Part shown: positions 17,838 through 26,307 of the stretch, one piece after another
Numbering within the stretch: the first letter of the stretch is position 1
Layout: the number at the start of each line of letters is the position of its first letter
From: an uncultured Gemmatimonadota bacterium
GTDB lineage: Bacteria; Gemmatimonadota; Gemmatimonadetes; Gemmatimonadales; Gemmatimonadaceae
Direction: 5' to 3'
Length of the DNA stretch: 36,895 bases
Assembly (NCBI GenBank): GCA_946478895.1
Contig: CAMLDY010000016.1
Span: 1-36,895, forward strand
Program-made: the position numbers and the translations under genes
Notes under the pieces: generated by a model
The model's input: the letters and a program-made list of their open reading frames with translations, nothing else
Database searches by the model: none
Told to the model about the DNA's origin: nothing

Positions 17838-18713
17838 ATGATATCCAGCATGACCGGTTTCGGCGCCGCCGAAGGCGCCATTGGGGATGCTCGCGCGAGC
17901 GTCGAGATCCGCTCGGTCAATCATCGATTCTTCAGTCCCAGTCTGAAGCTTCCGCAGGCGCTGGCCCGCTGGGAGGGCGAGGTCCGCGAGATACTTCGGC
18001 AGAAGATTGCGCGCGGACACGTTACCCTTACCGCGCGGCTCGATCGCGCCGCTGGAACCCAGACCGTGATCGATGAAGCGCGCGTCGCTCAGTACGCGAC
18101 AGCTCTGAAAGAGCTCAAGAAAAAACACGCCCTCGGCGGGGAGGTGGATCTCGCTACTGTCCTGCGAATGCCCGACGTCGTCGCGGTTCCGACGGATGAT
18201 CTGGACGCAGGCGCCGGGGAGGCGCTGGCCGTGATCGTGAATCAGGCGGTCGCGAATCTCGTCTCAATGCGACGTAGCGAGGGGGCGCAGCTCGCGACAT
18301 TCCTGCTCGAGCGCGTTGGAGCAGTCGAGAGCCGCCTGGCGCGAATCGAAACTCGCGCGCCCATCCGGCTGAAGGAGCACCACGAGCGGGTCAAGCGCAC
18401 CGTCTCCGAGCTGATCGGAGGTGCCGGGGCCGACCCGCAACGCGTCGCCCAGGAGATCGCAATCCTCGCGGACAAGCTCGACGTCGCCGAAGAGCTCGAC
18501 CGATTCCGGTCACATCTCGCGGCGTTCCGCGAGACGTCGCGCTCGCAGACGGCAGATCCGGTCGGCAAGCGACTCGGATTCATCCTCCAGGAGATGGTGC
18601 GCGAGGCAAACACCATCGGCAGCAAGGCGAGCGATGCCCAGATCCAGGAGGACGTGATCGCGATCAAGGAAGAGCTGGAGCGAATTCGGGAACAGGTAGA
18701 AAACCTAGAGTGA
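17838..18713 (+). CDS. yicC: YicC family endoribonuclease
   Basis: A 291-residue YicC/YloC protein; family members have been described as endoribonucleases that affect small-RNA turnover. The hallmark start MISSMTGFGAAEG, SVEIRSVNHRF and the C-terminal DUF1732 block (DPVGKRLGFILQEMVREANTIGSKA, then VIAIKEELERIREQVENLE) are intact. It heads a very tight gene run: its TGA overlaps the gmk GTG. The yicC-gmk-rpoZ-coaBC order is a widespread conserved cluster. Confidence 0.95.
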   Translation: MISSMTGFGAAEGAIGDARASVEIRSVNHRFFSPSLKLPQALARWEGEVREILRQKIARGHVTLTARLDRAAGTQTVIDEARVAQYATALKELKKKHALGGEVDLATVLRMPDVVAVPTDDLDAGAGEALAVIVNQAVANLVSMRRSEGAQLATFLLERVGAVESRLARIETRAPIRLKEHHERVKRTVSELIGGAGADPQRVAQEIAILADKLDVAEELDRFRSHLAAFRETSRSQTADPVGKRLGFILQEMVREANTIGSKASDAQIQEDVIAIKEELERIREQVENLE

Positions 18714-19357
18714 CGCCCTTTCCCGTCATCCTCTCTTCGCCTTCGGGCGGGGGCAAGACGACCATCGCGCACCGTCTGCTCAACGAGCGGGGCGACGTCG
18801 GGTACTCCGTTTCGTGCACCACGCGGCCGCCGCGCGAGGGCGAGGTCCAGGGCAAGGACTATCACTTCCTCACCGAGACGGATTTCGTGCGTGGGCAGAA
18901 GAACGGCGAGTTCGCTGAGTCAGCCGAAGTCCACGGCTACCTCTACGGGACGCTCCGGGCCGAAGTCGAGCGCGTCCTGTCGTCCGGACGCCACGTCATC
19001 ATGGACATCGACGTCCAGGGCGCCCGACAGTTCGCGAAGGCCTTTCCGAGGTCGGTGCTGATCTTCATTCTGCCGCCGTCGGCCGACGTGCTGGTCGAGC
19101 GTCTCAGGATCCGCGGAACCGAGGATTCCGACTCGCTGATCAGGCGTTTCAAGAGTGCCAAAGACGAGCTGAAGGCGATAGATTTGTATCAGTACGTCAT
19201 AGTGAACGACGAGATCGATTCCGCGGTGGCGGCGGTATCGAGCATCATCAACGCCGAAGGACTCACTCGGTCGCGGAACCCGCAGCTCGGCGCCCGCGTC
19301 GAAGACCTGATGAACGGTATCCAGCGCGCCATCGATCAATACTCAGCGAGGAAGTAG
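18710..19357 (+). CDS. gmk: Guanylate kinase
   Basis: Phosphorylates GMP to GDP with ATP. The 215-residue product carries a Walker A (SSPSGGGKTT, residues 9-18), the GMP-binding region (SVSCTTRPPREGEVQGKDYHF), the lid and VIMDIDVQGARQ. The start is GTG 18710, overlapping the yicC stop as GTGA; no ATG fits the N-terminus. The C-terminus has a family-typical extra helix (GIQRAIDQYSARK). rpoZ follows without any gap. Confidence 0.96.
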   Translation: MTPFPVILSSPSGGGKTTIAHRLLNERGDVGYSVSCTTRPPREGEVQGKDYHFLTETDFVRGQKNGEFAESAEVHGYLYGTLRAEVERVLSSGRHVIMDIDVQGARQFAKAFPRSVLIFILPPSADVLVERLRIRGTEDSDSLIRRFKSAKDELKAIDLYQYVIVNDEIDSAVAAVSSIINAEGLTRSRNPQLGARVEDLMNGIQRAIDQYSARK

Positions 19358-19567
19358 ATGCAGGTATTCATTCCGAACGAAGTCGCGAAGCACGCGACCA
19401 ACAAGTATCTGGGAGTTCTGGTGGCGGCGAAGTACGCGCGCGTCCTTAACGAATTCCCGCGTGACCGCTCGGCTCCGGGTGAGAAGAAGCTCACCACCAG
19501 AGCGCTCGAGGAGCTCACCGACGGCGAGGTCGAGTATCGCGTAGTTCCGCGCCGCCGCACGGAGTAG
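19358..19567 (+). CDS. rpoZ: RNA polymerase omega subunit
   Basis: A small RNA polymerase subunit that assists beta' folding and, in many bacteria, ppGpp binding. The 69-residue product fits the family: NKYLGVLVAAKYARVLNEFPRD, then KKLTTRALEELTDGEVEYRV. The start ATG directly follows the gmk stop. The usual N-terminal MARVT motif is replaced by MQVFIPNEVAKHA, as in several non-proteobacterial phyla. The coding region for CoaBC begins at or near its stop codon. Confidence 0.92.
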   Translation: MQVFIPNEVAKHATNKYLGVLVAAKYARVLNEFPRDRSAPGEKKLTTRALEELTDGEVEYRVVPRRRTE

Positions 19568-19569
19568 TT

Positions 19570-19638
19570 ACCGCGCGTCCTTTCGCCGGCAGTCGGGTAC
19601 TCCTCGGGGTAACCGGGGGAATCGCCAGCTACAAATCA
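19570..19638 (+). other. Conserved CoaBC N-terminal coding stretch without a canonical start
   Basis: In frame with the coaBC ORF, this stretch encodes about 23 residues including SRVLLGVTGGIASYKS, the flavin-binding start of every CoaBC. The frame contains no ATG, GTG or TTG from within rpoZ to GTG 19639. The real start must be a rare codon (for example GTT 19567 or a neighbouring triplet), a frameshift from rpoZ, or a sequence error. Confidence 0.75.
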
Positions 19639-20778
19639 GTGTGGCTGGCGCGTTTGCTTACCCAGGCCGGCGCCGAGGTGGACGTTGTGATGACCCGCGG
19701 CGCGCGGGAATTCGTGGGACCGATCACTTTCGAGGCCGTGACCGCTCGTCCGGTCCATACGGAGATCTTCGGCCCCGGCCACGCTCTCGATCACATCCGA
19801 CTGGCGCGTGAGGCCAAGGTGATCGTGGTCGCTCCAGCAACTGCCGATTTTGTCGGCAGGGCCGCGCACGGGCTCGCCGATGATTTGTTGACGGCCTGCC
19901 TCCTCGCCACTCAGTCGAAGGTGCTCCTTGTTCCCGCGATGAACGACAAAATGTGGTCGCACGCGCAGACGAAGCGGAACGTCGAGCAGGCACGATCGCT
20001 GGGCTACGAGATCCTCGAGCCGGCAGAGGGACCGCTCGCGGTCGGCGAGGGAAGCGGTCCGGGGCGGATGCCCGAGCCCGAAGAAATCATGAGCCACGTC
20101 GGCCGGCTGCTCGAGGGGAAAACTCCATTGAGCGGCAAACGAATCATCATCACCGCTGGAGCGACGCGCGAACCGATTGACCCGGTGCGTTTCATCTCGA
20201 ATCACAGCAGCGGAAAGATGGGAATCGCGCTGGCGCGGTCCGCGTGGCGGCGGGGAGCCGAGGTGAAATTGATCGCCGGTCATGTCGACATTCCGATTCC
20301 ACGGGAGATCCCAACGGTGAACGCTGCCACTGTCGAGGATATGGCGCGCTCGGTCGGCGAGTCGTTGCCGTCAGCCGATGTGCTGATCATGGCAGCGGCA
20401 CCATCCGATTTCAGGCCGGCTTCAGCAGCGCCGGAAAAAATCAAGAAAGGGAAGTCGGTGCCGCGCGTGGATCTCGAGCCGACCACGGACATCCTCAAGT
20501 CCACCATCGCGCGGCGGAAAAAGAAAAGCGTCATCGTCGGTTTCGCGCTCGAGACGACCGACGGACTGAAAAACGCGACGGCAAAACTGAAGTCGAAGGA
20601 TCTGGACCTGGTGGTGCTCAACAACGCAAAAGAGGCCGGCGCAGGATTCGGTGTCGATACAAATCGCGTCACCGTCATCGGCCGCGACGGGAATGCGGAG
20701 GAGCTCGAGCTGATGAGCAAGACGGATCTGGCCGATGTGCTGCTCGATCGCGTGGAAAGGGAGCTCGGTGGACGCTAG
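19639..20778 (+). CDS. coaBC: Bifunctional phosphopantothenoylcysteine decarboxylase/phosphopantothenate-cysteine ligase
   Basis: Makes 4'-phosphopantetheine for coenzyme A in two steps. The CoaC half has DHIRLAREAKVIVVAPATADF (catalytic His52), HGLADDLLTA and PAMNDKMW (N102). The CoaB half starts GKRIIITAGATREPIDPVRFISNHSSGKMG and has KIKKGKSVPRVDLEPTTDIL. Numbering is from GTG 19639, the first canonical start, but true homology begins near 19588, which would give about 400 residues (E. coli about 406). The flap that carries the E. coli catalytic Cys158 reads GPLAVGEGSGPGRM here, with Val135 at the Cys position. It overlaps the following gene by 11 bases. Confidence 0.93.
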   Translation: MWLARLLTQAGAEVDVVMTRGAREFVGPITFEAVTARPVHTEIFGPGHALDHIRLAREAKVIVVAPATADFVGRAAHGLADDLLTACLLATQSKVLLVPAMNDKMWSHAQTKRNVEQARSLGYEILEPAEGPLAVGEGSGPGRMPEPEEIMSHVGRLLEGKTPLSGKRIIITAGATREPIDPVRFISNHSSGKMGIALARSAWRRGAEVKLIAGHVDIPIPREIPTVNAATVEDMARSVGESLPSADVLIMAAAPSDFRPASAAPEKIKKGKSVPRVDLEPTTDILKSTIARRKKKSVIVGFALETTDGLKNATAKLKSKDLDLVVLNNAKEAGAGFGVDTNRVTVIGRDGNAEELELMSKTDLADVLLDRVERELGGR

Positions 20779-21727
20779 AGCGGCGCTCCGCCGCTACCTC
20801 GAGCAGCGGCGAGAGCTCGGCGAATCCGAGCTGGTGCTCGACAGTCTCCACATCGACGAAGTGATGCAGCTGCTTGGCGCGGCGACGAAGTCGGGCGGCT
20901 CGACCGTCAAACAGCCAAGTCTCCGCCAGATCGCGAGCAACGCCGTCGGAGAAGAGACGAAGGACTGGCGTGCATCCCTGCGCGACGCTGGCGTGAATGT
21001 TGACGCGCCGGTTGCGGCAGCGCCGGTTGCGCCAGCGCGTGCAACCCCGACAGAGCAGGAAGTCCCACCATCGACTCCCGCCGCGACCAACACCGAAATG
21101 GCATTCAAGAAGGGCATTGTCGTCGGCAGTGATGAGGCCGAGCTGATTCCGGGCGCGATCGAAAAGCTCGACACGCTCGAAGAGATCGCAAAGAAAGTTC
21201 AGAAGTGCACCCGCTGCCCGCTCTACGAAACCGCGACTCAGGGTGTTCCCGGGGAGGGCGATCCGAAAGCAAAACTCGTTTGCGTCGGCGAGGCGCCGGG
21301 CGCGAAGGAAGATGAAACCGGACGTCCTTTCGTCGGCCAGGCGGGTCAGCTGCTCACCAAAATCCTCGGCGCGATCGACCTAACACGCGAGCAGGTCTTC
21401 ATTTGCAACGTGCTCAAGCATCGGCCGCCCGGAAACAGAAATCCGCGACCCGAAGAAGTCGAAGCGTGCAGTCCGTATCTGATCAGACAGCTCGAGCTGA
21501 TCAAGCCGAAAGTAATTGTTGCTTTTGGGACCTTCGCTGCCCAAACTCTCCTGAACACCAAAACACCGATCGGCCAGCTCCGTGGGCTAGTCCACAAGTA
21601 CCACGGCATACCGCTCGTCGTCACTTATCACCCCGCCGCGCTGCTGCGGAATCCGGCGTGGAAACGCCCCACCTGGGAAGATGTCAAGCTCGCCCGTAGA
21701 ATTCTCGATAGCCGCTCCCGCGCGTGA
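20768..21727 (+). CDS. Family 4 uracil-DNA glycosylase with long N-terminal extension
   Basis: Removes uracil from DNA. The 319-residue product ends in an iron-sulfur type-4 UDG: cluster Cys C147 and C150 (KCTRCPL), C213 (ICNVLKHRPPGNRNP) and C234 (EACSPYL); GEAPGAKEDETGRPFVGQAGQLL; and TYHPAALLRNP with the catalytic-loop His. Before it are about 135 extra residues: a charged helix (ARAALRRYLEQRRELGESE), a middle part and an Ala/Pro-rich linker. The extension is not recognised but is similar in kind to extensions on UDG-4 proteins in several phyla. GTG 20768 has GGGAG upstream. It overlaps coaBC by 11 bases and dnaB by 47. Confidence 0.93.
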   Translation: MDARAALRRYLEQRRELGESELVLDSLHIDEVMQLLGAATKSGGSTVKQPSLRQIASNAVGEETKDWRASLRDAGVNVDAPVAAAPVAPARATPTEQEVPPSTPAATNTEMAFKKGIVVGSDEAELIPGAIEKLDTLEEIAKKVQKCTRCPLYETATQGVPGEGDPKAKLVCVGEAPGAKEDETGRPFVGQAGQLLTKILGAIDLTREQVFICNVLKHRPPGNRNPRPEEVEACSPYLIRQLELIKPKVIVAFGTFAAQTLLNTKTPIGQLRGLVHKYHGIPLVVTYHPAALLRNPAWKRPTWEDVKLARRILDSRSRA

Positions 21728-23081
21728 CCCATACAAGGATCGTCGACCACCTTACTCCGAGGACGCGGAGCAGGCGGTCTTGTCGGCGATGCTCATGGAT
21801 CCCGATGCCATCCTGCGCGCGACGGAATTCCTCGACGACACGATGTTTTATCGCGAGGGCCACCGCCGGATTTTCCGGGCGATGGTCGCCCTCTCGGAGC
21901 GCGGCGATGTAGTCGACCCGCTGACGCTCTCGGAGGAGCTCCAGCGCACCGGTTCGCTCGAATCGAGCGGCGGCAAGGATTACATCGGCTTCCTCGTCGA
22001 CGCCGTCCCGACTGCCGCGAACGTCGAGTACCACGCGCGAATCGTGCGCGAGAAGGCGCTGCGTCGGCGTCTCATAGAGGTCTCGACCGCGATCGTCGCC
22101 GAAGCGTTCGAATCTGGCGCGCCGTCCACCGAGCTGCTCGACGAAGCCGAGCACAGGATCTTCGAGGTCAACCAGAGCCGCGGCGCCGAAGGATTCACGC
22201 GCATCAAGGAGCTGCTCTGGCCGACGATGGAGCGAATCGAAGAGATCCAGCGCGGCGGCGGTTCGATTACGGGCGTGGCAAGCGGGTTCAAGGATCTGGA
22301 CGAGCTGACCGCAGGTTTCCAACCATCGGATCTCATCATCGTCGCGGCGAGGCCGTCGATGGGCAAAACCGCGTTCGTCCTGAACATCGCCCAGAATGCC
22401 GCGCTCGACAACAACGTGCCGGTCGCTTTCTTCTCGCTCGAGATGAGCAAGGAGCAACTCGTGCAGCGCCTTCTCACTTCAGAGGGACGCGTCGATGCGC
22501 AGCGCCTCCGCAAGGGCAAGCTGCACGACGACGAGTTCGTCAGGCTGGGACGCGCCGCGGGAATCCTGAGCCATGCCCCGATCTGGATCGACGATACGCC
22601 GGCGATGACGCTGCTCGAGATGCGGTCAAAAGCGCGGCGACTCAAGATGGAGAACAACATCGGCATGGTCGTAGTCGATTACCTGCAGCTGATGCAGGGC
22701 CCCACCAATACCGAGAGTCGCCAGCAGGAAATCAGCTACATCTCGCGGTCGCTTAAGGCACTGGCCCGCGAGCTGAGGATTCCGGTCGTCGCGCTGTCGC
22801 AGCTGTCGCGCGCGCCAGAACAGCGCACCGGCGAAAACAAGCGCCCACAGCTTTCCGATTTGCGTGAGTCCGGCGCTATCGAGCAGGACGCGGATCTGGT
22901 GATGTTCATCTATCGTCAGGAGATGTACGACGGCCCGACCGACAAGGATGGCAACTCGCTCGAGGGCCGCGCCGAGATCATCGTCGGCAAGCAGCGCAAC
23001 GGACCAACCGGATTTGTGAACCTCTACTTCAACAAGACCTACACGCGCTTCGAGAATCTGTCGCCCCGCCTCACGACGTGA
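21681..23081 (+). CDS. dnaB: Replicative DNA helicase DnaB
   Basis: The hexameric helicase of the replication fork. The 466-residue product has the N-terminal DnaB domain (PPYSEDAEQAVLSAML), a linker, and a RecA-like C-terminal domain: Walker A AARPSMGKT (223-230), FFSLEMSKEQLVQRLL, Walker B VVVDYLQLM, and SQLSRAPEQR...RPQLSDLRESGAIEQDAD. No intein interrupts the usual insertion sites. ATG 21681 lies inside the UDG gene (47-base overlap) with GGGAAG upstream; no later in-frame start keeps the N-terminal domain. It overlaps radA by GTGA. Confidence 0.97.
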   Translation: MSSSPVEFSIAAPARDPYKDRRPPYSEDAEQAVLSAMLMDPDAILRATEFLDDTMFYREGHRRIFRAMVALSERGDVVDPLTLSEELQRTGSLESSGGKDYIGFLVDAVPTAANVEYHARIVREKALRRRLIEVSTAIVAEAFESGAPSTELLDEAEHRIFEVNQSRGAEGFTRIKELLWPTMERIEEIQRGGGSITGVASGFKDLDELTAGFQPSDLIIVAARPSMGKTAFVLNIAQNAALDNNVPVAFFSLEMSKEQLVQRLLTSEGRVDAQRLRKGKLHDDEFVRLGRAAGILSHAPIWIDDTPAMTLLEMRSKARRLKMENNIGMVVVDYLQLMQGPTNTESRQQEISYISRSLKALARELRIPVVALSQLSRAPEQRTGENKRPQLSDLRESGAIEQDADLVMFIYRQEMYDGPTDKDGNSLEGRAEIIVGKQRNGPTGFVNLYFNKTYTRFENLSPRLTT

Positions 23082-24490
23082 GCCCAAAAGCAAAAACGGT
23101 TTATCGCTGCACGAGCTGCGGCGCCGACCACCCGAAGTGGGCCGGCCGCTGCGACGTCTGCGGCGACTGGAACTCGTTGGTCGAAGAGATGGCCGCGCCG
23201 CGCGCCTCGGCCACAGCGTCCGGTCGCAGGGTGCTGGGCCAGAAATCGATGGCCGAGGGCGGCAGCGTCGCGCCCACGCCGCGTTTGCGCGATGTCCAGA
23301 GCTCCGCCGGTCGGCGCCTCCTGACCGGAATCAACGAGTTCGACTTCGTCCTCGGCGGCGGCATCGTCCCGGGGTCGATGGTTCTCGTCGGCGGCGAGCC
23401 GGGCATCGGAAAATCGACGCTCCTGCTCCAGGTCGCCGGCCGGCTCCAGGAGCTCGGCCACTCCACACTCTACGTGTCGGGCGAAGAATCCGCCCTCCAG
23501 GTGAAGCTGCGTGCCGAGCGTCTCCACGGATCGGCGGAGGACGTCGCGCTGCTAAACGAAACTTTGCTCGAGACCATCATCGCGACCGCGGGGTCGCAGC
23601 GGCTCGATGCGATCGTCGTCGACTCCATCCAGACCATTTTCACCAGCGATCTCGAGGGCGCGCCTGGGAATGTCGGCCAGGTGCGGGAGTGCGCAGCACG
23701 GCTGATGCGATTTGCGAAGGAAACCGAGACGACGGTCTTCGCGGTCGGGCACGTCACGAAGGGCGGTGGCATCGCCGGCCCGAAGACGCTCGAGCACATC
23801 GTCGACACGGTGTTGTACTTCGAGGGCGAGGGCATGCTCGAGCACCGTGTGCTGCGCGCCACCAAGAATCGATTCGGCAGCGTCGACGAGATCGGTGTGT
23901 TCCGGATGACCGAAGAAGGGCTGATCGCTGTCGAGAATCCCTCCGAGCTTTTCCTCGGCGACAGACTGAGCAATTCGTCCGGCAGCGCGGTCACGGCTCT
24001 GCTCGAGGGATCGCGGCCGGTGCTGATCGAGATCCAGGGGCTCGCAGCGAAAGCGGGGTACGGAACGCCGCAAAGAGTCAGCACCGGGTACGACGCGCGA
24101 AGATTGGCTCTGCTCCTCGCCGTGCTCGACAAGCGCGCCGGCTTATCTTTCTCACAGCTCGATGTTTTTCTCAATGTCGTCGGCGGCGTACGCATGCAGG
24201 AGCCCGCGGGTGATCTCGCCGTGGCGAGCGCGCTGGCATCGAGCGTCTACGACCGTCCCGTGGCAAGCTCGGCAATCTTCCTCGGCGAAGTCGGATTGGG
24301 CGGGGAGATCAGGCCGGTCTCGCAGGCAGAGCGCCGGCTTGGTGAGGCCGCCAAGATGGGTATGACGACCGCGTACATGGCGGAACGGGGAATTCCGAAG
24401 CGCGGAGCGCGCGGGATCGAGATCGTCGGAGTGAAAACGGTGAGCGAGCTATTCGGGCGGCTGTTCGGAGGGATGCGGGATGGGGGATGA
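23078..24490 (+). CDS. radA: DNA repair protein RadA
   Basis: A DnaB-like branch-migration helicase that acts in recombination. The 470-residue product has the N-terminal zinc finger (C11, C14, C25, C28), Walker A GEPGIGKS (106-113), the RadA-specific KNRFG motif (263-267) and a C-terminal Lon-protease-like domain (about 300-470). GTG 23078 overlaps the dnaB stop, so both fork helicases are co-expressed. The gene is full length. Confidence 0.97.
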   Translation: MSPKAKTVYRCTSCGADHPKWAGRCDVCGDWNSLVEEMAAPRASATASGRRVLGQKSMAEGGSVAPTPRLRDVQSSAGRRLLTGINEFDFVLGGGIVPGSMVLVGGEPGIGKSTLLLQVAGRLQELGHSTLYVSGEESALQVKLRAERLHGSAEDVALLNETLLETIIATAGSQRLDAIVVDSIQTIFTSDLEGAPGNVGQVRECAARLMRFAKETETTVFAVGHVTKGGGIAGPKTLEHIVDTVLYFEGEGMLEHRVLRATKNRFGSVDEIGVFRMTEEGLIAVENPSELFLGDRLSNSSGSAVTALLEGSRPVLIEIQGLAAKAGYGTPQRVSTGYDARRLALLLAVLDKRAGLSFSQLDVFLNVVGGVRMQEPAGDLAVASALASSVYDRPVASSAIFLGEVGLGGEIRPVSQAERRLGEAAKMGMTTAYMAERGIPKRGARGIEIVGVKTVSELFGRLFGGMRDGG

Positions 24491-25184
24491 GGCAGCTTCC
24501 CGCGACGTCGGGGTGATCATCGTCGCCGCCGGCAAGGGCTCGCGGACCGGATCTGGGGAGCTCAAGCAGTTTCGTTGGGTGGCGGGCAAGCCAATGCTGC
24601 TCCACAGCATCCAGACATTCCAGGCGCGGCCCGACGTAGCGATGGTCGTCTGCGTTCTGCCGCGCGACTACGTCGGCGATCCGCCGCCGTGGATCTTTCA
24701 GAGCGATTCCGACCGGCTCCTGCTCTCCGTCGGTGGCAGGCACCGTAGCGAATCGGTGGCAAATGGTCTCGAGGATCTGCCGGCGGAATGCAAGATCGTC
24801 GTCATTCACGACGCAGCGCGCCCGCTCGTGTCTCCCGAGATCATCGGGCGGGTGATCGACGAGGCGCGTAATGGCAATGGTGCGATCGCCGCGCTGCCGG
24901 TGATGGACACTTTGAAGCGCGTCGATTCGAGCGGAAAGATCGTTGTCACCGTCGACCGCTTTGGCCTCTGGCGCGCTCAGACGCCCCAGGCTTTTCCCCG
25001 CGACGTGATCGAGCGGGCGCACCGCGAGGCGCGCGAAGTGGATCGCATCGCCACTGACGACGCGGCATTGTGCGAGCAGATCGGTGTGCCCGTCGTCGTG
25101 GTGCGGGGAAGCGAGCGAAGTCTGAAGATCACCGAGGAAAACGATTTCGCGTTAGCGGAGGCGCTGAGTATCTTCCGCGAATGA
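24480..25184 (+). CDS. ispD: 2-C-methyl-D-erythritol 4-phosphate cytidylyltransferase
   Basis: Third step of the MEP isoprenoid pathway, making CDP-ME from MEP and CTP. The 234-residue product has the nucleotide-binding loop VAAGKGSRTGSGELKQF (Arg22 and Lys29 are the expected catalytic residues), VVIHDAARPLVSPEII, and FGLWRAQTPQAF near the C-terminal half. ATG 24480 overlaps radA by 11 bases. ispF is not adjacent. The start is consistent with the short N-terminal tail usual for the family. Confidence 0.95.
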   Translation: MGDEAASRDVGVIIVAAGKGSRTGSGELKQFRWVAGKPMLLHSIQTFQARPDVAMVVCVLPRDYVGDPPPWIFQSDSDRLLLSVGGRHRSESVANGLEDLPAECKIVVIHDAARPLVSPEIIGRVIDEARNGNGAIAALPVMDTLKRVDSSGKIVVTVDRFGLWRAQTPQAFPRDVIERAHREAREVDRIATDDAALCEQIGVPVVVVRGSERSLKITEENDFALAEALSIFRE

Positions 25185-25852
25185 AGCCGCAGCCGATGGT
25201 GGTGCCCTTCTGGTCGCCGCAGGAAGTCGAGGCTGCGATCAACGGAACTCTCGCTCATCTCGCCGCCGGTAAAGTGCTCGCCTACCCAACTGAAACCGTC
25301 TACGGATTCGGCGGCGCCGTCGACGAGAAATCCGTCCAGCAGCTGGTGAAACTCAAGGGCAGGGCCCCCGGCAAGCCGTTCCTGCTGCTGGTTGCGGCGA
25401 GCGAGATGATCACGGGTCTCGGCCTCCATCTCACCGGATATGCTTCGATGTTTGCGGCGCGGTTCTGGCCTGGACCGCTGACACTCGTGCTGCCTGGTGG
25501 CGAGAAACGAGTACCCGACCGGCTGCGCGGACCGGAGGGTGGAGTGGCGGTGAGGTGGACTCCACACCGTTCGCTCGCGCGACTCATTCTGGCTCATGGC
25601 GATCCGATTACATCTACAAGCGCGAACCGGCCCGGCGTTCCGCCCGCGACAGCGGCCGATCAGATCGTCGCGCAGTGGGGCGATGCCATCGCGCGCGGGG
25701 CGTTGCGGGTGCTCGATGGGGGAAGGCTCGAGGAATCCCAGCCATCTACCGTGGTCGATTGTACCGGCCGCCTGCCGCGGGTAATTCGCCCCGGCGCGAT
25801 CCCTGCCGCAAAACTCCGGGAGAGTGTCCCGGACCTCGTGGGCGACGCCTGA
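25181..25852 (+). CDS. tsaC: L-threonylcarbamoyladenylate synthase (Sua5/YrdC family)
   Basis: Makes threonylcarbamoyl-AMP for t6A modification of ANN-decoding tRNAs. The 223-residue product contains only the YrdC domain: GKVLAYPTETVYGFGGAVDE, LKGRAPGKPFLLLVA, FWPGPLTLVLPGGEKRVPDRLRGP, VAVRWTPHRSLARLI and TSTSANRPGVPPATA. ATG 25181 overlaps the ispD stop (ATGA); an in-frame extension back to 25070 lies inside ispD. The phosphatase gene follows after 2 bases, the same neighbourhood as ywlC-ywlE in Bacillus. Confidence 0.93.
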   Translation: MKPQPMVVPFWSPQEVEAAINGTLAHLAAGKVLAYPTETVYGFGGAVDEKSVQQLVKLKGRAPGKPFLLLVAASEMITGLGLHLTGYASMFAARFWPGPLTLVLPGGEKRVPDRLRGPEGGVAVRWTPHRSLARLILAHGDPITSTSANRPGVPPATAADQIVAQWGDAIARGALRVLDGGRLEESQPSTVVDCTGRLPRVIRPGAIPAAKLRESVPDLVGDA

Positions 25853-25854
25853 TC

Positions 25855-26301
25855 ATGAATCTCCTTTTCGTCTGTAGCGGCAACACCTGCCGGAGCGCGA
25901 TGGCGGAAGCGCTGGCGAAAAAAGTCGCGCGACGGCGCGGCATCGATGACGTGAATGTCTCGAGCGCGGGCACCAATGCGTGGGACAACGCAACTGCCAC
26001 CGACGAAGCGCTGCTCGTCGGAATGGAGCGCGACATCGATCTCACCGCCCACCGGGCGCGCAAGCTCACATCCGCGATCGTATCGGAAGCCGACTTGATC
26101 TTCGTGATGACTCCGGGCCATGTCGAGCAGGTCGTGCAGCTTGGCGGCCGCGGCAAAGTCCACGTCATCGACGAATACACCTCGGGGTCGCCGGGTGGCG
26201 GAATCACCGATCCGTACGGCGGCGACCTCGACGCCTACAGACAGACGGCCGATGTGCTCGAGCAGGAGCTGGAAAAACTGTTCGATCGCATCACGACCTG
26301 A
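25855..26301 (+). CDS. Low-molecular-weight phosphatase, protein-arginine-phosphatase type
   Basis: A 148-residue LMW-PTP fold enzyme. The P-loop is C7-SGNTC-R13 with nucleophile Cys7, and the acid is D119 in ITDPYGGD. Residue 11 is Thr, which in Bacillus YwlE (with the same CxGNTCR loop) gives selectivity for phospho-arginine; tyrosine phosphatases usually have Ile there. Placement after a tsaC/ywlC-type gene agrees with a YwlE orthologue. ATG 25855 gives the expected N-terminus MNLLFVCSGNTC. Arginine specificity is inferred; no McsB-type kinase gene is in the window. Confidence 0.88.
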   Translation: MNLLFVCSGNTCRSAMAEALAKKVARRRGIDDVNVSSAGTNAWDNATATDEALLVGMERDIDLTAHRARKLTSAIVSEADLIFVMTPGHVEQVVQLGGRGKVHVIDEYTSGSPGGGITDPYGGDLDAYRQTADVLEQELEKLFDRITT

Positions 26302-26307
26302 GTTGGG

